Below are positions 1-8,433 of a stretch of 22,071 nucleotides of DNA, piece after piece (position 1 is the first letter of the stretch; every line of letters starts with the position of its first letter). A model generated the notes under the pieces. That model did not search any database. It was given only the letters and a program-made list of their open reading frames with translations, and was not told the origin of the DNA. The position numbers and the translations under genes were made by a program. Origin of the DNA: Discostella pseudostelligera (taxonomy: Eukaryota; Bacillariophyta; Thalassiosirophyceae; Thalassiosirales; Thalassiosiraceae); the NCBI GenBank assembly GCA_036940085.1, contig JALLBK010001091.1:1-22071 (forward strand), given 5' to 3'.

Positions 1-9
1 CCACATCTC

Positions 10-1529
10 ATGATGTCACAATCGAACCCAGACCAAATTCAACATTATCAACTACTGGCATCGTCCATAGCAGACAAATGGAACCTAACAACTCCCAATG
101 CCATCGACTTGTTAGTACAGCAATTTCACAAAGTGAATGACTACGATCCTCAAAACGACTTCATCCACTTTCATCACTTGTACAAATCCGGTGGAACCTC
201 CATTTCGAATTTGATGTTAAAGTCAATGAAGCACATTCTACCAGGCTCCTATGAATCTGGTGACTTTAACCATGAGGAGGCATTAGAAGATATTAATAAA
301 CGGTTAGAAGAGGGGACACATCGTAATGATTTACCATACAAGGCATCCTATGCACACACTGGCCTACGACCTGTGTATGGACCACTACGGACTAAGACTG
401 GCATATTCTTCTTGGAACAAATGCCTCACAAACGCCTACGGGTGATCACTATGCTTCGTGATATTGTAGATTTTAGAGCGAGTAATCATGCCATGATAAT
501 GTGTGGATTGAATTACGAGGTATCTCGATGGAACAATGAACGGGAGGATCAAGGTCTTCCACGGGTGTGTTCGCCAAAGGATGGGTTGAATATCAGTGCA
601 TTGGTCAATAGAAAAATACATGACCTGCGAGTACGATGTAAAGAAGAGGATGCAATATTGGCGAATGGTGGAACACCGGTGAAGAATCTCTATCCACAAC
701 AACGAAAACAATGTAAAATGGAGGATCAGGGAATTGATACACTTGTTCATTGCCGATCGGGTGATCACTTACTCGCTTCGCCAGAATATGATAGGCATTA
801 TCGATCAATGTTCAAAGGTGAGTGTTGTGCATCGTTTCACTTGCATTTATGCATAATTCTACTCTCACTGTTTATATATTCCATCCACTTTTAATCAGCA
901 CTAATGGGACGGTTTCATCGTGGGCAAGAGTTTACCAATGGTGAGTGCACATCACAAAGATCATTTCCCTTCGTTATTTATTTGTATCTCTTGCTGATAT
1001 CATTTTGTTCATAGGCACTGCGTATGGAAGGATGGTGTACGGATTCGAGAGGGCAGAAATGTCACGTGGATATTCTGTGGAGAATGTTGAGGAATACACT
1101 CTTCAGGATCTTGGTGGTCTTGACTTGACTATCAGCGGTGATGGGGACGGTGTAGGTCCACCCGAACCTGACTTTATTTGGTTTGGCATCACGGAGAGGA
1201 TGAAAGAATCTACAGTGCTATTTTACTTCCAATTCAAACTTACACCATTGCCACGGACGCCTAAAGCTCGCATCCAAGAATGTCGACCAATTTCTTGGTG
1301 GACGGAGGAAAATAAACAGATTGTCATTGAGAGGGAACCAGCAGATTATGCAGTCTGGAGAGCGGCGAATGCAATCATGGATGTAAGGATGGAAAAGATG
1401 AGAATGGAGATACAATCGCTGCTTGACGCAGGTGCTACCAAAGAATCTTTGTATTATGTAGATTGGGATCAGCTCGAAGACATTGGTTTTGAAATCAAGA
1501 ATCAGCAGTTGATCAGTATCACACAATAA
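10..1529 (+). CDS. Carbohydrate sulfotransferase family protein, three exons
   Basis: Exons 10-817, 899-940 and 1015-1529 join in frame to 454 residues; both donors are GTGAGT and the acceptors are ATCAG and ATAG. The family transfers sulfate from PAPS to sugar hydroxyls, usually in the Golgi. Visible motifs are the 5'-phosphosulfate loop HLYKSGGTSI (about residues 56-65), a 3'-phosphate-binding segment with R150 and S158 in MLRDIVDFRASNH, and, in exon 3, FGITERMKEST, which resembles the GxTER block of heparan/dermatan 2-O-sulfotransferases. No transmembrane anchor is visible after the first ATG, and the three codons before it are open, so the true start and a type II anchor may lie left of the window. 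The gene converges on the next one with 30 nt between stop codons. The family call is fairly secure; the acceptor sugar is unknown. Confidence 0.78.
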
Positions 1530-1559
1530 GAGGAAATACGATTACTATCGAGCCTAATA

Positions 1560-3559
1560 TTATTTACGCTCTAACATTTCCGATATCACAGTATATTCTT
1601 GACCATAACCCAATCGCGCCACTGGTTTCACCTTGTCAATGTCAATGGAGAAGCCTGCATCGCCGTCACTACTCTCAGTCTCTAAACAGTCTCTTCTAAT
1701 GTGAATGTTCAACACCTCCCTGCGGAATGGAATTTCTGCCAGTTTAGAAACAAACAACATGAATAATGCACATGCTCAAACTAATCAGAATGTCTCACCC
1801 GATAATCAAGCTGTACATTGAATCATTCTCGATTATCTCGGGTACCATCACTGGGAAACATTGATGAGAGAATTTATACACGCAGAAACGAGAGAATCAA
1901 TATCGTGCGCTTACCTGTTTTGACATAACGACACTCCATAAACATTGGAGATTGCGAAACAAACGGTGCATCAATTGTTGGTGCAGGCATAGATGTTGGA
2001 AAGATCCGCTTGTAGTGTTGCTGATCAGCCTGGTTTCTTTCATTAGTGCAGGGTGGATCGCTTTTCATGAGACGGAATTCACTCAAACCTTTCCCCAATG
2101 GAGCGGCGCTCGCACTCATTGCCCATGCCAACTCTGCCGAAACTAGATTGACACAAAATACGCCCGTGTCCTCTGCATCACGCCATGCATCTTTCCGATC
2201 GTCTACACCATTTCCAAGGTCACCGAGAATAGGGCTGGATTCATCGTCGTCTGAATCCGCGAATTCATCGGAGCGTGGACATGCCGCAAATGCTACCATT
2301 GGACGAGACCCCCTTGCCACATCAACGAAGAAGGAATATGGCGATATGTGATGTATTAGATCTCCCGGACTGTTGGCATTACGCAACGAGTTGGGTTCGT
2401 AGGTAGAGATCCACCCAATGAAACGAGGACACACCACCTGTTTCATAGGATTGTACCCCAAAGGACACCACGAATCAAGTCGATATGTATATGTTATAGT
2501 TTCCCCGTCACCTTCCTTATTGAAACTCATCCTGTCAATAGAGTCGACAGGGATCAGTTGATCAATTTCCCATGAGGAACTATTTTCCCAGCTTGTATTG
2601 TTGCATGTGCTTTCATTCAAGTCGTTTTCGAAGTCGGATGATTCCTGAGCAATGTTCTTATTCCTTAACGTAAGTTTTCTGCCATTTGGTAGAGGTAATG
2701 GTCGTCTCATGTGATATACGCACTTGACGCTTCCAAATTTTCCGTTTCCGAGGCTAGCCAATGGACGTAATAGCAAACAATCAATTTTGGCGGTGATTGT
2801 CCGCACGTCAGGATTGCCATGAGTAGTTGTCTGTCCAGGATATAGACATGATTGAGGGCGGAGTATTTCACCCTTTATGACGTATGTGTCTATTTGGAGA
2901 AGCAGCATCGATGGCGCATCGGTTTGTGTAGAGTCTCCATCATCTGTGTGCAGTGGTTCATCTAAGATTAATCGACAGTGCATGTGCACTGGCGAAGATT
3001 CCACTGCCGGCGGACGTCTAAAGTAATTTGGTCCACCAGCAAAGCCCTTTTCAGCCGTAGAATTTGAGCAAGAAAGGCTTGATAGAACTAATGGAGGAGG
3101 GCATGGCTGTAACTTTGCATCATGAAATGTCTTGGCCAGCCCATATTTCTCCAACGTTGATGCCGACATGTATTTCACAACATTCTGCTCTCTCTCTGTA
3201 GCCACCGACAATGTACAAACTCTATTTTGTCTCAATCCATTTAAGATAGCGGATGGCAAACTGTCTGATCCCAACATGAGTGTAGGTGGCCGATCTGAGG
3301 CACCGCAATACCCTTCGATGAGAGCCACAAGTGGCAGCATATTGTTTGCGTCCACACTTCCATCACTCTCACTCTTTATAGTAGCGTCATCTATAGCTGG
3401 ATAGACTACAATCCATGCAGTTGGTCGAGGAACCAACGACGTGGTCAAAAATGAAGTACCGTCATGATGCGGATTGCCATCTGCCGCTTTGCCGTCGTCG
3501 CTGTCACCGTTTATAGTTACAGGCTTCCATGAGATGTAATTGTCGTTCCAATTCTCCAT
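1560..3559 (-). CDS. Tandem flavin-reductase-like (FMN-binding split barrel) protein
   Basis: Exon 1 (3559-1915) gives 548 residues, followed by exons 1850-1799 and 1735-1560. Two copies of a flavin-reductase-like domain are visible. Copy A (about 42-285) starts VPRPTAWIVVYP, has PPAVESSPVHMHCRLI and ends RPLASLGNGKFGSV. Copy B starts at about 377 with CPRFIGWISTYEP, continues ISPYSFFVDVARGSRPMVAF and TGVFCVNLVSAELAWAM, then APFVSQSPMFMECRYV, and ends in the last exon with VARLGYGQEYTVISE. Known members bind FMN and reduce flavin or use it as cofactor; the substrate here is unknown. Copy A is more divergent and may be structural. The last junction does not keep frame: the 52-nt middle exon ends in phase 2 while the homologous frame of the last exon needs phase 1. 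The domain call is good; the exact C-terminal model is uncertain. Confidence 0.75.
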
Positions 3560-4279
3560 TGTTCAATCAACTCTCGTCATCCTCCGTAACCCGTAGCCGC
3601 TGGGGTGTGGGGTGGGAGCCGAAGTAATAATATGTACCCCTACCAGATGAAGAGTTCATCATCGTCATCATCAATCATCGGCAATCGGCAAGCGGCAACG
3701 GCAAGCTATCTACTTTTTGCCTGGCTTTGGGACGCAGTCCAAGTTCCCGCCATATCTTTCGAGATCTATATGACGAACAAGATCTTACTATTGCTTGTTG
3801 ACCAGCCACTACCGGCCGCGGCCGCCTTCCGTATCTATCCTATCGAACAACCTCCATTTGATTGCTCATCTTCTCCATCATAGACTACCGCTCAGACAGA
3901 ATGGTAAGATATTTGATTGCGTGTGCTATCGACGACCGGCCATCAGTCAGGTGGCGTCGACGGTCGTCGATTGTCGGTATTGATTGAGTGCGTTGAGTAG
4001 CCGGCGTTATGAGTTGGCACGAGAAGACATCCATCATCATTTCTAAGGAGAGGTGGTAGATATGTTGGGGGAATGATTAGTCAATTATTACAGCTTTGGT
4101 CCGTGTTCATGATCCGCCCCCCACGCGAGTGTGGCGTTGAATAGAAGTTGCTGTTATGACCCCGCCGTCTCGAATCCTCTACTCTCGACTCGTTGACTGA
4201 TATTGCTTTGCTAGAAATCCAATGGATTATTTTGCTAATGATGGGTAGGGTGTTGTCTTGCTGTCTTATCGTTTTGACC
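3560..4279. other. Intergenic region between divergent genes
   Basis: This 720-nt stretch separates the divergent flavin-reductase-like and RAMP4-like genes and probably holds both promoters. It contains a GGCCGCGGCC palindrome at 3814-3823 and a TCATCA-rich run near 3655-3680. An ATG directly followed by GTAAGA at 3901-3909 could be an alternative one-codon first exon of the RAMP4-like gene. I see no other convincing coding sequence. Confidence 0.5.
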
Positions 4280-4606
4280 ATGATGTTGGTAAAATGATTC
4301 CCCCCAATCAAAACTCTAACCCATTGCAATTGATTTTCGTCACCCGTCGGCCCCCCTCCCCCTCCATCCCCGACAAAAACCAACAACACACAGCCAGCAC
4401 CACGCAGCCTCCGTAATCGAAGTAACAAATTCGACAAAAATATTAACAAACGTGGACATGTCCCAATTGGTAAAGCGGCAGAACATGTCGATGATCCACC
4501 CATTAGTAAGACCTTAATCTTTTTCTTCATGTTCGTGGTGGTGGGGAGTAGTATTGTACAAGTGTTGAGAATGTTCCAAACGAGTGCTCCTAATTTTGAA
4601 GAGTAG
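4280..4606 (+). CDS. RAMP4: RAMP4/SERP-type ER translocon-associated small membrane protein
   Basis: The secure exon is 4394-4606 (acceptor ACACAG). It reads PAPRSLRNRSNKFDKNINKR, then GHVPIGKAAEHVDDPPISKT, then the hydrophobic LIFFFMFVVVGSSIVQVLR, and stops at TAG 4604. This matches the RAMP4/SERP family (Ysy6 in yeast): a basic N-terminus with the FDKNIxKRG block, then one C-terminal membrane helix, about 65-75 residues in all. The family associates with the Sec61 translocon and stabilises membrane proteins under ER stress. The start is undecided between two phase-0 options: ATGATGTTG at 4280-4288 with a 105-nt intron but a weak GTAAAA donor, or ATG at 3901 with a better GTAAGA donor but a 490-nt intron. 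The protein is 71-73 residues either way. Its 3' end converges on the next gene. Confidence 0.8.
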
Positions 4607-4930
4607 AGGGCTCCCTTTGCGAAATTATTGGTCTTGGAGTGGGAGATATCACGTCTACCTAACTTTTCTCAATGCATCATCAAATGGACATGACATAGGT
4701 TGAACTGGATTGCCTCTCCGTCACCACTCTGGGGATAGATCGGGGGATGTTGTCATCCATGAGAAATTTGGGTGACGATCCTCATGTCGGATCAACCCCG
4801 TGCGCAATATTTTAGGCTAAACTGGCAAGCTATACTATGAATCTCAATTGATATCGCCGGAGAGAGGATCAGGTAATATTAAATAAAAATTCATCTCATC
4901 CGTTATTTCCAAAGTGCAATGTATCAGTAT
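4607..4930. other. Intergenic region between convergent genes
   Basis: These 324 nt between the stop codons of the RAMP4-like and coiled-coil genes should hold both 3' UTRs. No gene, tRNA or clear repeat is seen. Confidence 0.5.
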
Positions 4931-5887
4931 CTACATCGAGAGTCCAGGGGACCTCTTCTTCTTCTTTTGCTTCTTAAACCATAATTCCGAATCCTCCACT
5001 TCAATCTTGCATTTTGTCTCACAACCCCCCGCACATAACATTCCTTTAATCAACGGTATGACCTTCTCGACATATCCATCACAATCAATAACTTCTTGTC
5101 GAAATTTCACCGCATCGAAGGATATACCCTCAATCATTTTCATCCCAATAATCAATCGATCAATCTCTTTGGCCTCAATATTGAAGCTGCCGTCGACATC
5201 CATGTCGAGGACGAGAGTCACCACCTCCTCGAGGCATTTGGCCTTTAGTACCGACCGCATGCAATCATTGATCTCTTTATTTTTCTTGATAAGGTTCATA
5301 AGTTCACTAAGCTGCGTTCCCTGAGTTGCCGACAGTTCTCGCAATGCCGTTTCCACCTCCTTCATTCTATCCACTTCATTTTGTAAATCATCAACTTCAT
5401 TCGACAATATTTCGTTCTGTTCGGCTAGACGAGCCTGCTCCTCGCGTATACCGTTCAATGCCGCGCGGAAGGTATCCTCTTTGGTCAATTTGCGCTCCTT
5501 ATACAGAACTATCGGAGAATGAAGCACGCCTATTCCACTACTAGTATAAATCAAGCCTCGTGCCACCTGATCCGAGGTGGATAAACTGTCCCAGCGACCT
5601 CCCCTGGCTGCATTTAAGATATTGAATGCCTGTAAGGCGGCATTCCCAGTTAATCCAAGTCGTAGGATCCATTCGGACTTGGTGGCAGGTTTGTTGTTGC
5701 TGCTGCTGCCTTTTCCGTCGTCCTGCTTCGTCGATGTGTGAGCATGAGTTGTGTCACCGCCGCCGCCGCCATTGCCATGTCCAGCCTCCACATCCCCGCC
5801 GTTCGACTGTGATAGTTCCATTATTCCGACGTCAATGATGATCTCTGTCACCACATCATCATCTCCTCCGCGATAGGGAGAAGGCAC
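4931..5887 (-). CDS. Uncharacterised coiled-coil protein with degenerate EF-hand
   Basis: A single-exon frame of 318 residues that I cannot place in a named family. In order: an acidic, Gly-rich, low-complexity N-terminus (1-70); two weakly hydrophobic segments (72-96 and 108-129, with LTGNAALQAFNILNAARGG and ARGLIYTSSGIGVLHS); a strongly charged heptad-rich coiled coil (about 134-206); an EF-hand-like loop DMDVDGSFNIEA (228-239) with Asp at positions 1, 3 and 5 and Gly at 6 but Ala instead of Glu/Asp at 12; a second partial loop near 268-271; two Cys pairs near 285-293; and a polybasic tail KKQKKKKR (305-312) that could be a nuclear signal or bind acidic lipids. Codon use and intact length favour a real gene. 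Three E2F-type sites lie 116-170 nt upstream of the ATG. Function unknown; calcium binding would be weak at best. Confidence 0.7.
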   Translation of the reverse strand: MPSPYRGGDDDVVTEIIIDVGIMELSQSNGGDVEAGHGNGGGGGDTTHAHTSTKQDDGKGSSSNNKPATKSEWILRLGLTGNAALQAFNILNAARGGRWDSLSTSDQVARGLIYTSSGIGVLHSPIVLYKERKLTKEDTFRAALNGIREEQARLAEQNEILSNEVDDLQNEVDRMKEVETALRELSATQGTQLSELMNLIKKNKEINDCMRSVLKAKCLEEVVTLVLDMDVDGSFNIEAKEIDRLIIGMKMIEGISFDAVKFRQEVIDCDGYVEKVIPLIKGMLCAGGCETKCKIEVEDSELWFKKQKKKKRSPGLSM

Positions 5888-6002
5888 TCAACGGTAGTAG
5901 ACTCCAACTCCAGGCTATTGTTATTGCAACCAATTCCTTTTATTTCATCGTCGGTGGTGCTCGCTCCTCACTCCATGCAGCAGAGAACAGAGAAGCCGAA
6001 AT

Positions 6003-6057
6003 GGCGGGAAGAGCAGAAAGTACGAAAATGGCGGGAAGATCATATGTATGGCGGGAA
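6003..6057 (+). promoter_or_regulatory. Cluster of three E2F-type sites (GGCGGGAA)
   Basis: GGCGGGAA occurs exactly at 6003-6010, 6030-6037 and 6050-6057, each within ATGGCGGGAAGA. This is the canonical E2F/DP core (reverse complement TTCCCGCC), linked in animals and plants to G1/S transcription. The cluster lies 116-170 nt upstream of the start of the minus-strand coiled-coil gene, a natural promoter distance, and upstream of a doubtful plus-strand spliced ORF at 6208. That diatom E2F reads this site is inferred from conservation of the family. Confidence 0.5.
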
Positions 6058-6207
6058 GAAAAAATAATGTGTGGTGGAAATTCTCCGCCGGCCCGCGGCC
6101 GCCGTCTGCCGTCCACCAACCATTGCCATGTGGCTGTGGTAGCCATTGCCATAGCCATAGCCATTGACCATGATGTCCGTCAAGCAGTAACGCGACGTCC
6201 GACCGCC

Positions 6208-6432
6208 ATGCCTTCATTATCTCCCACAGTAATACCCTCCATCGATGTAGAATATCATGTTTGTGCTATATTTTTTGGGGTAAGTCACAAGCGAGACAGG
6301 GATGCCGGACAATGTGTAGTTTAATGCGGCGACGGCGACTTCGGGGTGTTTGTTTTGCAGCATGCGCTCCGCATATTTCACAATGATTACAAAACAAATA
6401 TTAGCTCTATCGGAATGTATCCATATCCATGA
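6208..6432 (+). CDS. Possible two-exon micro-ORF (47 residues), doubtful
   Basis: ATG at 6208 opens 24 codons ending at GGG|GTAAGT (6279/6280). An 81-nt intron would end in TTTGTTTTGCAG at 6360, and 23 further codons follow to TGA at 6430-6432. Both splice signals are close to ideal and phase 0 is kept. The product begins MPSLSPTVIPSIDVEYHV and matches no family I know. A minus-strand frame is open across the same stretch, so coding on either strand is unproven; a spliced non-coding RNA is an alternative. Confidence 0.18.
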
Positions 6433-6984
6433 TCGAGACAAATTTTGCATGTATTATATGAGTGAAAAGCGTCAATGCTGCTGATATGTGCGTGAAGGTG
6501 TGGTTGTTGGTGCGTAGTGGTTACGTTGATGTCTGTGCGGCTCGACATATTGGCCGATGCAAAACATGTCATCGTTCGGCACCCAATGACGATCCAAATC
6601 TGAAGGGAAATTTTCTTATTGGCATCAAATAATGTCAACTGATGAAAAAATCTTTATTTCGGTTTGTATTCTCCGAGGGTATATAGATGACATGTGACAT
6701 GTACTTGATGTGTCGGTGGTCGTCGTCAGGTTTGGTGGCTGTTGTCTTCCCACACTTTGGTGTTTAGCTGAAAAGCGGGTTGATCTTTCTACATCTCTTC
6801 AATCTCAATATTTGTATCCAATTTATTTTCATTCTCAGGTTCCACACCGTGACACATCGGATATGAAATATTGAACGTATCGATCCTATGGTGAGTTGAA
6901 CCGTTCTCGACGAATGACGCACACATGGCAAGAATCGAAACAAATGATGAATTTTACTTTAAACACGATGAACACCCTCATATA

Positions 6985-7347
6985 TTATGGGGTGTGGTGA
7001 AACCTTATTTCCAATTGATACTCCTGATGCTTCGATTTTTGTGTGACCTTCAAAAATTCTGATGCTTCACTTTTTCCGGATGGTTGCATACTAACTATTC
7101 TCTTGTTTCCTGATTGACATTCATTCATTTTGGTCATGAAAACAGAATGAGAACTGGAAGTGGGCACGGCAAGATTTCCCTTCCGCCCCCCCCGGCTTTC
7201 TCGCGATTGTAGGCTCATTTGCTGCCGTGGATAATATTCCTCCTTCCCTTGCTCGCCCGTGCGATCAATGATGGCAATACTGGGAAATGATGCAACACAG
7301 CGAAAGATGTTGGGAGCTCGTAACGAACAAAATGACACCACTTCCAT
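6985..7347 (-). CDS. Unrecognised 120-residue ORF, doubtful
   Basis: An uninterrupted minus-strand frame starting MEVVSFCSLRAPN. It has no signal peptide, membrane segment or motif that I recognise and lies in an otherwise gene-poor region. Length alone does not make it convincing; it could be a chance frame or a fragment of an older gene. Confidence 0.15.
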   Translation of the reverse strand: MEVVSFCSLRAPNIFRCVASFPSIAIIDRTGEQGKEEYYPRQQMSLQSRESRGGRKGNLAVPTSSSHSVFMTKMNECQSGNKRIVSMQPSGKSEASEFLKVTQKSKHQEYQLEIRFHHTP

Positions 7348-7390
7348 GTCTGATATTGAATTGAGTTAGACCTACCACTATTTACGCGCG

Positions 7391-7438
7391 ATGGATGATA
7401 GGAGCCTTCTCGCTATGGATGATAGGAGCCTTCTCGCT
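7391..7438. repeat. Perfect 24-bp tandem duplication
   Basis: Positions 7391-7414 and 7415-7438 are identical and adjacent (unit begins ATGGATGATAGG and ends CTTCTCGCT). It lies outside any supported gene and looks like a recent small duplication. Confidence 0.85.
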
Positions 7439-8433
7439 TGGTTCCATCGTAATCGATCACTGAATTACAGTCCGTCGCACGCCTCTCTGTGGTGTGAAGT
7501 GTTATGTCGACATTCTACACCGAAGACTGAAGTACGGAACGACAATTTGACAGGGTCATGATCACATTTCTCATTTCACAATCAATCCTACGATGCCAAA
7601 TAGAATGATAAAGTAGTACAAGAGTGTGCTACTTAATTCAGAGACTCAAAGAGGAAAATACCTACCAGCACTAGTCAATTAGATGGACCTAATGGACGTA
7701 GAGACCGTAATATTGGAGATACGGCTTCGACCCCAGTAAAAAAAATGATCTTCATGCACACACCGAGCTTCTCTCACAATTATTTTGAATGAATTCCATT
7801 TTTGGCCCAGATATGGCAAATCGTCCGCATGCTGCCAGAGGGCCCGGCAAGTCAATTAAATGGACGCTTGGAGTTCCTACGTATGAATGGTACAAAAGAT
7901 CACGTAGAAAATAGCGGGAAGCAAAGTTTTGTGGACATATCCATTTTGGAGTCGAGGGAGGGAGGGAAAAAAATTTGCATGCGGGGAACTCCATGACTCA
8001 CAGGGACACCACAGGGTTGAGAAACGAGAAAGCCACAAATAACGGTTATGTGTTTCGTTTGAATTTCAAAAATGAATTGGATGACATGCTACATAGGAAT
8101 TAGTATACACATTTCGTTGGCGGCATTTTCCGACGAGCACAAGATGGGAGAGGTGAACGATGATTACCATCTCCACCCGCCGCCGCCCCAACACAAACAC
8201 CACCGACAACCAACAACGAACAACATCATCTCTTCATCATCAAGTCAATTATCATCAGCATATCTACAGCAACAACAATAAAAATATAATCCAACAACAA
8301 TCCAATTCATCCGGCAATTCTTTCAACAAAATCAACACCAACGCAAGGAGGCGATTCGAGGCGGCAGAGGGATATTAATCACAACTCTAATCCATCTGAT
8401 CCTTTCACTCTCCTAACCAACATCTGCGCCATC

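Larger units (their letters stand above)
5888..8433. other. Long stretch without a convincing gene
   Basis: About 2.5 kb separate the coiled-coil gene from the KxxK-repeat membrane protein gene. It contains the E2F-type cluster, a short GCCATT/GCCATA hexamer run at 6140-6163, a possible two-exon ORF at 6208-6432, a 120-residue minus-strand ORF at 6985-7347 without recognisable motifs, a perfect 24-bp tandem duplication at 7391-7438, and a CAA/CATCA-rich stretch at 8190-8320 that is probably promoter or 5' UTR of the downstream gene. No transposase or reverse-transcriptase motif and no tRNA was seen. Confidence 0.5.

Noticed and set aside
4081..4530. 149-residue minus-strand ORF
   Set aside because: It is antisense to the RAMP4-like exon, whose plus-strand reading shows clear family features; the minus frame shows no motif.
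5940..6217. Minus-strand ORFs with Met-Ala and Trp-Leu repeats
   Set aside because: They are translations of the GCCATT/GCCATA hexamer run and of the E2F-site region, not protein-like sequence.
6217..6450. 77-residue minus-strand ORF opposite the spliced micro-ORF
   Set aside because: No recognisable motif and no supporting splice or promoter signal on that strand, though it cannot be fully excluded.
6890..7290. ATG|GTGAGT at about 6890 joined to 7213, giving a signal-peptide-like stretch MAHLLPWIIFLLPLLARA
   Set aside because: It stops after about 25 codons with no usable donor before the stop; intron length of about 320 nt is also unlike the rest of the window.
7720..7740. tRNA T-loop-like GCTTCGACCCC
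   Set aside because: No flanking stem pairing, no anticodon arm or acceptor stem at the right distances.
7752..7996. Overlapping ORFs on both strands (64 and 80 residues)
   Set aside because: Mutually antisense, short and without motifs; no sign of transposase or reverse transcriptase.
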